This document shows positions 1-10,508 of a stretch of DNA of 64,000 nucleotides, in pieces. The position numbers and the translations under genes are program-made. The notes under the pieces were generated by a model. It had not been told where the DNA came from and made no database searches. It saw only the letters and a program-made list of their open reading frames with translations. Source of the stretch: Solen grandis (Eukaryota > Mollusca > Bivalvia > Adapedonta > Solenidae); NCBI GenBank assembly GCA_021229015.1, contig CM037790.1:51468997-51532996 (forward strand), given 5' to 3'. Positions within the stretch are counted from its first letter, which is position 1, and each line of letters starts with the position of its first letter.

Positions 1-2037
1 AATATTCCTCTTCCTATAAGGCCCCAAAAAATAAAAATTTTTTTAACCTTATATCGATCCTATTGACCTGAAATTCAATCCCATCTGCCTCATCCCATAA
101 GGTATCTATCTACTAATTATGATCATCAACCTCACTTCTAAAGGAAGTTATTTTACAGAAACAAAAAATCTTTTTTTTTTTTATTAACAGTGACCTTGAC
201 CTTGACCCTAGTGACCTGAAAACCAATCCCAATCTTCCTTGAACCTGGTAAATAAAATTGATTTTACAAAGTTATTTTAGCAATATTCTATTCTAATAAT
301 GCAGTGATTCTGACTACAAACTTAACTAAGGCCAAATAGTTTCAAATTTTCTACCTTAAAATACATATATATGCTTGAGGCTGTATTCATGTACCATTTA
401 AACAGATTTCTTAACTTTGTTTAAAATGATAATTTATGCAGGTATTCTAAAATGATGCTTTGTGAACACATTTCCAGATATATCAATATGGTGAAAGGGT
501 TCTTACCATTTTTTATTCTTCTGGAAATGTTCCCACAGGATTCTGTATGTCTGTAACAAAATATGACCCAGTCATGAAAAGAATTCCTTCAGCCTTCGGT
601 AATTGTATCTATGTATCGTAAAAAACTACTATCAAGAGTTTTTTTTGTTTTTGTTTTTTACATAATGCAACTGGATGATGAAGAACAAACTATAAACCAA
701 TTCTTTCTTTTATTTGATAGCAGATGACATCCTAAAAATTCAAGAGGCTCAACTGAATATCATTGATTTTCAAGACTCATTAAGATTGTGATTTACATAA
801 GCCCATAATGAAGTCTGTGAGACCAATTAATTTAGCTGAAAGAGCAGTATATTCGCAAATATACTTTTCTCAAAGTGAGGCAATCACTAAAGATGATGAA
901 AAGACAGGGGCCTGAGATTATGGTAATTTCATGGAGAAAAAAAAAAATCATAGAATTACCGCTGGAGTCTCTACAAAATGGCTGAACCTAAAAATGGTAA
1001 TTTCATGGAAAAAAATCACAAAACTACCACTGGAATCTCTATTAAAACTACCAAACTACAAATGGTAATTTTGATAACAAGAGGGCCAAGATGAAAAGAT
1101 TCATTCAGAAACAAAGGAGGAGTTGCGTTCACAAGATTTGGATGGACGGACGGACAGACAGACGGAGAAGATGACACCAATATACGACCACCTCCGGCGG
1201 CGTATAAAAAAATGTAGCATAAACTCTAAGTTTGAACAGTGCAGCTACTAAACAAAAGGAAGCTGGCATTTTATACTTTAAGGGCCATAACTCCTGACAT
1301 ACTCAGTGGATATCAGCCATAATAAAACTTTGCTGGGAGATTATGGTAATAAAGATTGTGATAAAGTTTGATGATGACTGCCTGACAAAAAGTTGCTAGA
1401 GTGTTAAGACAAGAGTGTTCTTTGGAACACATGTGTCACCTGCTGAAGTGTGACAGAAAAAGTGTGATGAACAAGTGTGATGAAAAAAGTTGACAGACAG
1501 ACTGAGGAAAAGTGATCCCTATGTGTCACCTTTGCTTACAGCAGGAGACACAAAAACTAATTGAGGACAAAATGTATGGGGCTATATCAACAGTCGAACT
1601 GTTGAGATGCCCACCAGGTCCTTTGCTAACCAGTGTTATCCCACAGTCAAAGTTGTGAAAACAGTCAAAAAGCTCAAATATTTATGGTAAAATGTACTTA
1701 AATTATTATGTACAGACTGCAGAAAACCTAGACATATTGAAAATTTGACTCATAAAAGTTTGACTCATTGAAGGGGTTTTTCTTATGAATATATAGGGGA
1801 AAATATCAGGACATTCATTAAACTTTGACACAGCCTGAAATTAGACTCTTCAAATTTCGGCACATAGAAGTTCTGCTGTATGTAATAATAACTATGACAT
1901 CTTTATCATAACAGCTACTTTCAAATGTAATTTTCAGGAACTCAATATTCAAATTCATACAGATTGACCTAAATTTTCATTACAAAGAAAGATTCAACAT
2001 TATCTCAATAACAATCTGAATTCCTATAATGGCTTAC
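1..2037. other. AT-rich intronic stretch with repeat debris
   Basis: Taken to be the intron after the last visible SKA1-like exon. It holds short tandem phrases (TGACCTTGACCTTGACC near 190), an imperfect tandem array at 921-1080 and a GACGGACGGACAGACAGACGG tract near 1145-1167. No exon with splice support was found. Confidence 0.5.
921..1080. repeat. Imperfect tandem repeat, about 70 bp period
   Basis: The phrase TGGTAATTTCATGGA recurs at 921 and 995, and a shorter TGGTAATT at 1063. Between them lie related phrases (ACCGCTGGAGTCTCTA and ACCACTGGAATCTCTA). It leads into an AACAAGAGGGCCAAGATG string at 1077 and a GACGG-rich tail, which suggests a worn mobile element of the pearl type. Confidence 0.5.
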
Positions 2038-2168
2038 GCTGTTAATCTCTGACAACTTGGCCCTTCCACGTGTTGACTCTGGCACGGATTCAAATTCCTC
2101 CTCTGTGACCAGAACAAACTCTCCGCTGATCTTTCTTCTTGATCTTGGGGACAATGACTCTTTTGAAC
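2038..2168 (-). CDS. SKA1: SKA1-like exon, start of the microtubule-binding domain
   Basis: 131 bp, phase 1 to phase 0, from acceptor TTATTGCAG to donor GTAAGC. It encodes a basic stretch (SPRSRRK) and then EFVLVTEEEFESVP, TRGRAKLSEINS. The EFxxVP...R...IN pattern is the best evidence for SKA1 in this gene. No following exon is visible down to base 1. Confidence 0.72.
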
Positions 2169-5100
2169 CTGCAATAAAATCATTACCATCAAGTTAAATA
2201 CTAACTCTTTACCTAATGAAAATTCATAAACAAACTGATTACTTGATGAAGTGTAACATATCTTGAAAGAACATCAGCTTGATTTGGTTACACTGGAAAA
2301 ATGAGAGCCCTATGTCCTTCCAATCTCATTAAATCTGATGACATCGCAATAAAGGTTCACCAAATTGACCTTTGATTAGCCATTCAAATTGTTCACCTTA
2401 AAATGCTTGGGTATGACTTCTTTGTGAATATTCACAAGTTAATAGCAGCAAACTGAAATTTTAATTTTGTGGACATCACAAAGTTAGTCTGATTCTAAAT
2501 TTCATTTTTTTTTTATTGGATTATTTCGGTATCATTTTTTTTAATTAATATTCATGACTTAAAGGTCAACTTGAGACAAACTTACACCGGATGTGGTAAG
2601 AGCTTCGTAGCATAGAGTATCAGAGCAAAAACAAAGAGCTGATTTTAATGAGATTAATGTCCTTCACAGCAAAAACTTCTTCTCAAAATACTAATGAAGT
2701 ACAAATAAAGTCAAAGAATTGTTTACAGCACTCACAGGCATTGCCATCCTCACCGAGTGCCTGAGTAGCGTCCCCTGCCTCAGGTATGGCTGGCACTGGG
2801 CTGGGATCACTCCCCCAGGGAATCTTTGTGCCAAGTAACTCCTCTAGATTAGCTAATTCCGCAGGGCGATCCCCTAGCTAGATACAGAAGGGAGAAGTTC
2901 TTTTTTTTATACAAAAGAAAAAATAAACCCTAAGAAAATTCAATATCCTTTAGTTCTCAAAAAAATATGTGTAAGTAAATATTATTATATAACCTTATAC
3001 AAAATATCTGCACTCTAATGGATCTATTTGAGTTGAGCTTGAAAATCATACATTATGTATGGGACAGAAAATATGAGACACTTTTTTGGAATTTTTTTTA
3101 TTTTCATACGAGAGATATTTTATAACTACCATGAATGTCAAGATGTTCTAGTTAAGATAAACATTTATCATGTACAGAATATAATTAAAATGTATGATAT
3201 TATTATAATGTTGATTGGAATTTTATAATTATGGCATGATACCATATTCAGTCACAGTGTCTAATCACTCACTGGATGACTTTTCTTACATACCAATCAA
3301 GATTTTTAATGACTTACCATTGCTAAATACTTACAGAATGCTCTCTTTAACAGCCCCTACCCACCAATGTGGAAATATTATCCACATATTTTACCATATT
3401 TAAGAAGAAACCTAAGCATGTGCAATATCTTGTTCAAAGAGCATTTTCTTTCATAGACAATTAAATACAATGGAACCTCTCAAAACGCACCCTCTGTAAA
3501 CCAGAATACTCTCTAAACCAAACGATTTCAAAAGTCCTGATTTTTTCTGTAAATATTCCATATTGAAAAATACTCTCTAAACCAGAACCTCGAATTCCAA
3601 ATACCTTTATTGTGATATTTAGATAAATTTGCTTTTTTTACTCTTTAAACTACACACGTGTCAAAGAAAAGAACACAGTGTTTCATTTCCGTCTTATAAG
3701 CTGGGTCCACTCGCCATTTATGTTTTCTTTACGATATGAAGATGAATAGGCTAGATAGATCAATAATTCTATTCTACTTATTAAAAAAGATTGCCGATGT
3801 CATAAGGTTGCAGTTGTAAAAAAATAATAAATCTTACAAAACAGGTTAAATCAATGTGTAAAGCTCATTAATCAAAACTCAAGCAATCACTTAGCAAAAC
3901 TTTTCAGGGCTCAAATTTAAGTTTTTCCCCACTCGCAAAAAATGTAAGTGCCCTTAATGTTAACTCGCAAATTCCTAGACTTACTTGCAAATTAACTCAC
4001 TTTCATGGAAATTACTTCCGATGCGTTTGTATATTATCAGGATCACTGTTAAATTAATTAATGGATATTTTACAGAAAAAAGTGATAGATCTAATGCTGT
4101 TTGTCTGCAACTGCTTCAATAATGATGCATTTCAATATTTATACTGAAATTTCGTTGTTTTGTTTTATGCATAAAGTTATGTGTGTTTGGTTTGTCAATT
4201 TCAGATTCTGTACTAAGTTCAATGACATCACCAGATTTAATAAAAGCAAAATAGATATCTTTCATTTCAACATTGTTCAATTGATGATCGAAATCAGCAT
4301 CAGCTAGATGCGTTGCCATTGGAAACCGGAACTAGTGTAAAATCCGGCTTCCGAATTCGATACGAAGGTGTTGGTAACTTTAATTGATGGAAAATTAACT
4401 CAATATTGTAATTTAAACTTTAATTATTAGAGACATTATTAGAAAAGAAAGAGGTATTGAGTATAAGTTAATATTCATTAGGGGAAATATCAAGGGTAAA
4501 CAGCAGATGTGTCCACGTGTTGTGTACCGTAGTTGACAGACCAGATCCACATTTTATACTAGTCATACAACTTACCGCTGTAAATTTCACTTGTGATATT
4601 TAAACAAACCAGGATTGTTTAGTTTTGATGATGCTGTTGATTATATTATTGACATTATCTCCTATAGACATGTTTAAGAAACTGTTTAAGCCAAAATTTT
4701 CACTTGCAAAAAAATGCTAGTGGTTTAAAATATAACTTGCAAACTTCATTTTCTACTCACATTTTGCTGAAATGCGAGTGTTAATTTTAACCCTGCTTTT
4801 AAAGATGTTTATTTCTTCCTGTGTATAGAGTGATTGTCCCCCCCACCCCCTGCCCCAACCCCAATCAAATGCATGGGACCATGCTCCTGACAGGAGTGCG
4901 CCTAGCACTGCCCGGGGCATGTGGATTCACAGAAAGACCTTACTGGGGCTTCTGGGCCCCAGATCATGCTCTGTTTTTGTTTAAGACTGCAAGAGAGCAG
5001 GTAGAGACCTTCAGTTCCCACAGGTTGGATTAGCTTATGTATATCTAACCGTCTGTTTAGCTTATGTATTATAATAGAGTGCTATTACGCATGATATAGG

Positions 5101-8100
5101 TATTTGATTGTTCTATTTCAGCCAAATTTGTTCAATTTACTGTTAACCTTTTACATGTATTCATTGTAACTGTTATTAAATATGTATTTCTTATTACCCT
5201 CTTAACATACCAATACTAAAGTGTACTTCAAAAGTATATCATAATCCAATGCCCCAAGGCACATTTGCCCCATATGCATGATCACATCTTCCCCCCTCTT
5301 ATTTTTATGCAGTTTAAGACCGTATTGTTGGTAAGATAAGCATATTTGTACATAGTGTTTATGTTTGTATATTATCCTCTCTTATTTGTAGCATTTTTAC
5401 ATTTGTTAACATTATACATGTACAACAGTTATATAGTGGGTTAAAAAAGCTCTAAAAAGCTGATGTTAATTGTATAATTATATCCTGCAGACTCAAAATA
5501 AAGCTTATCTGATCTTATCTTAGATGTTTTGGGATTAAGTCTGAAAACAACTTCTAGAATGGAATAAATAAACAAACTGGTAGGAAATACATTATAATTA
5601 ATTAATTTCATTTGTCACATAAACACATTCAGAAATTTATGACAAAACAACTACATTAGTTTAAAAATATACTCTGAATTCATTGTCAATGTCATAAACC
5701 TACCTACTTTACACCAAAATAGCAAAACCCTCTGTAAACCTAACATTCCAGTTGGTTCACGCAGTGCGGTTTAGAGATTGTAATAAGCAAAACAGCCATC
5801 ATAAAAGAAAATATGAAAAAAACATTTTTTTATGATATTGAAAAAATATCACCTATTTTCTAATGAGAATGGAGCCAATATTCAGGTGCTACAAAAAGGC
5901 AGAAAAACCCTTGTCAGGTATTGTTGGCAGAGAACATAACAAGAGGGCCATGATGGCCCTGGATCGCTCACCTGGTATCATTAGGCTATGTAAAATCAAG
6001 TGACCCCTGGGGCAGACCCAATTTTGAATTGATGATTTGTACCAACTTGGTAGAGGTCTATTAGCCCATGTTACATACCAAATATCTAAACTCCAGGCTT
6101 TGTGATTTCTGAAAAGAAGATTTTTTCAGGTTTCTCCTATATAAGTCTATGTTAATCAAGTGACCCCTGGGGTGGGGCCAATTTTGACCCCAGGGTCATG
6201 ATTTGAACAAACTTAGAAGAGATCCACTAGACAATGCTACACACCAGGCCTTGTGGTTTCTGAGAAGATTTTTCAAGTTTTTCCCTATTTTATGTAAAAT
6301 CAAGGACCCCTTTGGTGGGGCCAAATTTGACCCTAGGGTCATGATTTGTAAAAACGTGGAAGAGACCCAGTAGATAATGATAAATATCTAAACTCCAGGC
6401 CTTGTGGTTTCTGAGAAGAAGATTTTTCAAGTTTTTTTTTAGCATTTTATCGCCCTTGTGGCAATTTACCAGGCCTGATTGAAATTGTAGGATCATGCAT
6501 GCTGAAATTACCCCTTGGTTTGGAGGATTTTCAATTTCCTTATTAGCCTTAACAAGTGACCTGGTGCGGCATTGACAAGTCATGATTTGAACAAACTTGA
6601 TAGAGATCCACTAGACAATGCTACACACCAAATATCTTAACTCTATACCTTGTGGTTTCTGAGAAGAAGATTTTTAAAATTTTCATTTTTAATATCTATT
6701 TTTTAGCTCCTGTGACCAATCAAAATAATTTTAACAACTTTGGTAAAGGGCCCCATAATGAACATTCCTGTTAAGTTTTATCAAAATCCAGTGAGTAGTT
6801 TAGAAGGAGATGTTGTTTAAAGAAATTGTTGACAACGCAGACACGACGGACAAAAGGCGATCACAAAAGCTCACCATGAGCACGTTGTGCTCAGGTGAGC
6901 TAAAAACTCACAATAGTTGAGCTAAACAAGAGAGAAATTTACCTCACATCCTGTATTGTCCTGAACTTGCTGGAGAAGAGTGCAAACTTCCTTAAGCTGT
7001 GCCTGGAACTCTTGTACTGCAGCCTGGATGACAGGAGATAAGTAACCAATATTCATGTACATAATAATGACTTTATGACTATTAAGTTAATTACCGGTAA
7101 AAGAACTTAAAAGGTATATGAAACACTGGGTTTTTTTTACATACAGAGCAGCATCCACTAGATCTGTATTTTCTAAAACCTAAGGCAATAATTTACAAAT
7201 ATGAAATTTGCTAAACAAATACTTCATGACTTCAGTTAAATTTAATATCAAACTTATTCAATTTACGCTGATTGGGAAACAAGTTCATATAAATCCCTCT
7301 TGACCATTTCTAGGTTGAGCCAGTACTTTGTGCCTGGGAGGATTGAATCCACAACCTTCAGATCCACAGTCGGGTATGTTACCACTGGACCACAGCCCCC
7401 TTCATGACTCAAGTCAAGATATAGCAATATGAGCCAATGTTGGTGTACAATGATAAGCCTAGCAAGAGCTTGACTACTAACCTTCTGTGCCTCCTGTAGA
7501 GGCTGCTGCCTCTTCCACTACAGCCTTAAATTCTTTTTTGACTTCCCCTATTTTTTGTACAAGCTTCGCTGGGTTCACCTGCCAACAGAGAGATACAAGT
7601 AATTTACATATAATAAACATCAGCTAGTGTTATGAAAAGTAATCAGCAAACAATGAAAAAGTACACACAATAATAAGCTGGAATCTGTTACTTTTTTACC
7701 TTTTGCCGATAAATAAGTACTTCTGAATGTCCAGTCATGCTTTTATTTCAGTATTTCAAAAATATCAACTTAAAATATGATAATTTAGTGACTATATATA
7801 ATGCATTGAATACTACCGTTTATACAACTGCTGCTTTTGCTTGTTAATAATTAATAATAAAATGTGTATTGCTACAATAAAGTTGTTAATTTTTTTTAAT
7901 TATGTATTTCTTGCTTCTTAGCTACCCTCTGCTTCATGCTGGTTTGGCAGAAATACATAAGCATGGAATGTGGCCTGTTGCATTGCCATACCTAAGATTT
8001 TGTTTTCAGACAAGGATGGTAATATGACTGTTCATAGAACTGTTCAGCCATGACCATGACACATATATAAAAAAAAAAAAAGATTTTTTCTGAGGGGAAG

Positions 8101-10508
8101 GCACCAATGAATGGTTGCTGATACAGAAGGGAAAGAAAGCCCTGATGTCAAGCAATGTTTTCCAATAATCGGCATAACGAAAATTTCAAACAAGTATAAT
8201 AAGTTAAATAAATGTTGTATTAGACTTGGCATATGTAAGTTAAAACTAGAAAATATGTTATTAAAAACTCTTAAGATGCATTGTCTGTTGGGGGACACTT
8301 TTTGCTATTTTTCTTCAATTACCTTTCTTTGTACTACAAAATTGAATGAGTCCTTTAATTGACTTCTAACATAAAGACGGTGAATATTTCATTACCATAT
8401 TGGGGTGGATGTCTGTGCATGTGGGGAACTATGGTCTTGAAAGTGAATAAACTTAACTTGTGATATTAAACTCGTGATACTACAGGGCTCGAATTTAACT
8501 TTTCTTGCCATTCGAAAATTTTTGCGAGTAGCTGAAATTTCAACTTGCAAAATTTATTGTTCACTTGCAATTTCATGAATGGTATATATTTTACCAAGTC
8601 AAACTTTTCTAAGTGCGAGACACCCAAGTTAAATTATTAACAAATACCCCTCACTGCTGTGGGTTCGAATCCCGGTGGGGACTTCAGATTTTTCATGTGA
8701 GGAAGCCTTTCAGCTGGCTTGCGGTAGGTTGGTGGTTCTACCCGGGTATCTCTGTATACTCGGGGTCTTCCTCCACCTGTAATTAGCTGGACTTCGCTAT
8801 ATGATTGAAATACTATCGCAGCGACGGTAAACCCCAATACAACAACAACAACAACATTAACAAAAACTTTTAAATGATAATGGTACAAATATTGTTAATA
8901 TATCAATAATGTATGGTAAGTTGATTATTATTTACTGTTATTCTTTTTATTTTTAAAGAGGTAAAATAATGTGCTGTGTATAACGTTTTGACATTTAGTT
9001 TGTTACAAATTGGCTGCATAAATGAAGAAAGTAAACAGTCAGACTGTGCGCCGTATGTAGTTATCCGGTGATGTCGACTATACAAAAACATTGGGTGCCA
9101 GTCTAGCAGGTGCGCAAGGTTTGAATTATGCCTCGCTGCAATAGATTTTACTTTTTACTTATCCCAATAAAGAAAATAATATGCTGATCTTGAATGGATT
9201 CAAAACTTTGCACTTGCAAAAAAATGGGAGTAGCTACAAAATGAACTCGCAAAATTCATTTCTCACTCGCATTTTGCGAGTTTGCAAGTGCTTAATTCGA
9301 GCCCTGATGATGGGGGGAAACTTAGTAGTCCCTATTTGGACTGTCATTCCCCTCGAGTTCTGTTTCTCATTGTCGTCTGCTCCGGTATTGGTCTCACTTA
9401 ATAACTAGTATCTAGCTTGAACCTTTTCCACTGCCAGTGTTTGTCTAACTTTTTGGATTCCAGTGGTTTACAATTCTATATGCAGAGGAGTTTTGTGTTA
9501 TTGATTTAGGATCTTTGTTTTTCCAGCTTATATATGTGTCCTCTTCTGTCATGGTTTATCACAGATATCTTGAACAACAGATTAAAGTCAAAGTCATCAA
9601 TTTTGTGAATGAGCTTGAACACTTTTATCATATCTCCACATTCACGCCTGTATTCAAGGGTTGGAAAGTTAAGTTCTCATAATCATTGTTCATACAAAAG
9701 TCCTATCAGTTCCAGAACCAGTATTTTTTTTCAGCCTATTGGGAACAGGTCCTGTTCCTTTCAAATTGGGAATTTTTGAATCGAGAAAAAATGTAAATTG
9801 GGAAAAAAAGAATCGCAAATCATGAGATTGGGAAATTGGTTGTAATGTACATTTGAAAAGCCTTAAATAGATTATTTTACTATGCTGTAATACTGGTTTA
9901 AAGTAATTCATTTAAGAAAAGAACAAACTTTAAGATTCTTTTTAACTTAGCTACAATGCTGAGATGTTGAAATTGATATTTCATAATTTTATCATTAATA
10001 AAAGGGAAATTTATCTTTTTTTAAATTGGGAAGGGTCCTTTTACAAATCACAATTGGGAACGGGTCCTGTGGACAACGAGAACTGGTCCTTTTACAGGAC
10101 CTGTTCAAAGAAAGAAAAAAAATTAATGGGAACTATTCGTGTAGCTATTCTTTGTGTATTTTCCATCATTTGTTTATTTTTCTATGTAACCGGGTAATAA
10201 ATAATGTTGCCATAGTCTGTTAGTGGCCATACAAGTGCCCCTTACAGTTGCAAAAATTGTTTCTTATCCATGACATTGTGATCAAAGTTCTTTTCAGCAG
10301 ACTTGTGAAAGAATTCACAGTGAGATAAATGAAACGTCTGTCAACCCTTGAGCAGAGGCTCATTTCATCATGCACCAGATGTTTCAATGTTACATAATAA
10401 TTTATCATTAAATAAATCAAAGTACTTACATTTAGGTCATCATTTTCCTCGAACTCCCGTTTCAACTTTTGAGATAAATGATTTAGATCAGAATCAGCCT
10501 TTTGGAAC
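2038..10508 (-). CDS. SKA1: SKA1-like spindle and kinetochore-associated protein, partial gene (five internal exons)
   Basis: Five exons read from high to low coordinate: 10430-10508, 7482-7578, 7016 down to 6943, 2736-2877 and 2038-2168. All have GT/AG borders, and the phases run 0, 1, 0, 1, 0, giving about 174 codons. The first part is charged, heptad-like coiled coil (LSQKLKREFEE, FQAQLKEVCTLLQQ). A Pro/Gly/Asp-rich linker follows, and then the start of a domain reading FVLVTEEEFESVP...TRGRAKLSEINS. That matches the opening of the SKA1 C-terminal microtubule-binding winged-helix domain (EFxxVPxxxxxRxxxxxIN in vertebrate SKA1). In known species SKA1 joins SKA2 and SKA3 at the outer kinetochore and binds microtubules. 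The start codon exon was not located above 10508. The rest of the C-terminal domain, roughly 100 residues in relatives, must lie beyond base 1. Introns carry pearl-like, hAT and SINE insertions. The SKA1 identity rests on one domain start plus the coiled-coil layout, so it is likely but not certain. Confidence 0.72.
2736..2877 (-). CDS. SKA1: SKA1-like exon, linker
   Basis: 142 bp, phase 0 to phase 1, from acceptor TATCTAG to donor GTGAGT. It begins LGDRPAELANLEELLGTKIP and continues as a Pro/Gly/Asp/Ala-rich, probably disordered linker. In position and character it matches the linker between the SKA1 coiled coil and its microtubule-binding domain. Confidence 0.7.
3905..4795. mobile_element. 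hAT-like element with CAGGG inverted termini
   Basis: The left end starts CAGGGCTCAAATTTAAG. The right end, reverse-complemented, starts CAGGGTTAAAATTAAC. Just inside each end sit ACTCGCAAAA/TTTGCGAGT motifs. CTTTT lies directly outside both ends, which could be a 5-bp target duplication as in some hAT groups. The same end pattern recurs at 8483-9306. A 67-codon minus-strand open frame inside (4116-4319, starts MATHLADADFDHQ) may be a first-exon remnant, but I do not recognise it. Confidence 0.6.
4837..5520 (+). repeat. Possible non-LTR element 3' end
   Basis: Directly after the hAT-like element lies a stretch unlike its surroundings (CCCCACCCC, GGGGCTTCTGGGCCCC). It ends in AATAAAG followed by TTATCTGATCTTATCTTA. 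A polyadenylation-like signal followed by short TTATC-like repeats is a common way for LINE 3' ends to finish. No coding part is visible, so this is tentative. Confidence 0.3.
5938..6905 (+). mobile_element. Pearl-like non-autonomous element, copy 1
   Basis: Begins AACAAGAGGGCCATGATGG with the palindrome GGGCCATGATGGCCC, then CGCTCACCTG. It ends in the hairpin AGCTCACCATGAGCAC...GTGCTCAGGTGAGCT followed by AAAA. The inside has degenerate repeats with AAGTGACCCCTGGGG and AGAAGAAGATTTTT phrases, then ACACGACGGACAAAAGG. The same layout recurs five more times here. Known bivalve pearl (CvE-type) elements share the plan of an end, tandem core repeats, an ACKG-type microsatellite and an end. The family link is inferred. 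Confidence 0.75.
6943..7016 (-). CDS. SKA1: SKA1-like exon, coiled-coil part
   Basis: 74 bp that start after GGCTGCAG. Two bases complete a Val codon and 24 codons follow (QEFQAQLKEVCTLLQQVQD...), ending in phase 0 at donor GTAAAT. The reading is helical with hydrophobic heptads. A pearl-like element sits directly downstream in the intron (5938-6905). Confidence 0.68.
7310..7405 (-). repeat. tRNA-derived SINE fragment
   Basis: On the minus strand it reads GGGGGCTGTGGTCCAGTGG (box A-like) and, 45 bases on, GTGGATTCAATCC (box B-like). A CCCAGGCACAAAGTACTGGC tail follows. A tail with the same CCCAGGCACAATGTACTGGC wording occurs at 26131-26235, so it is a dispersed family and not a tRNA gene. 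Confidence 0.5.
7482..7578 (-). CDS. SKA1: SKA1-like exon, coiled-coil part
   Basis: 97 bp between acceptor TTGGCAG and donor GTTAGT. It starts in phase 0 with VNPAKLVQKIGEVKKEF and ends in phase 1 after an Ala-rich stretch. It joins in frame only to the acceptor at 7017, not to the nearer-looking AG at 7024. Confidence 0.68.
8483..9306. mobile_element. hAT-like element with CAGGGCTCGAATT inverted termini
   Basis: The left end is CAGGGCTCGAATTTAAC. The right end, reverse-complemented, is CAGGGCTCGAATTAAGC. Subterminal TTTGCGAGT/ACTCGCAAAA motifs lie on both sides, as in 3905-4795. A SINE (8648-8873) is inserted inside it. No transposase domain is recognisable. Flanking bases do not give a clear target duplication. 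Confidence 0.65.
8648..8873 (+). mobile_element. tRNA-derived SINE, 5'-truncated, nested in a hAT-like element
   Basis: Contains the box B-like GGTTCGAATCC, a body matching the copies at 19965 and 47318 (GAGGAAGCC, CAGCTGGCTTGCGGTAGG, TACCCGGGTA) and the tail TGATTGAAATACTATCGCAG...GACGGTAAACCCC, then (AAC)n. Box A is missing. The tail resembles the conserved 3' part of molluscan V-type SINEs. Confidence 0.8.
9690..10130. repeat. TTGGGAA-rich degenerate repeat
   Basis: ATTGGGAA recurs many times. The ends carry partly palindromic GGAACAGGTCCTGTTCC and TTTTACAGGACCTGTTC strings. This looks like a worn DNA element in the intron between 7578 and 10430. No boundaries or coding sequence are certain. 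Confidence 0.35.
10430..10508 (-). CDS. SKA1: SKA1-like exon, coiled-coil part
   Basis: Acceptor TTTTTCAG and donor GTAAGT flank 79 bp. One base completes the previous codon, then 26 codons encode a hydrophilic helix (SKKADSDLNHLSQKLK...). It ends in phase 0. The exon before it must end in phase 2, and I could not find one in the 10.5-12.6 kb stretch. Confidence 0.68.

Noticed and set aside
6943..7578. Apparent one-base frameshift between two SKA1-like exons when the acceptor at 7024 is used
   Set aside because: Using the next AG, seven bases on (exon start 7016), restores the frame exactly and keeps a normal acceptor, so no frameshift is needed.
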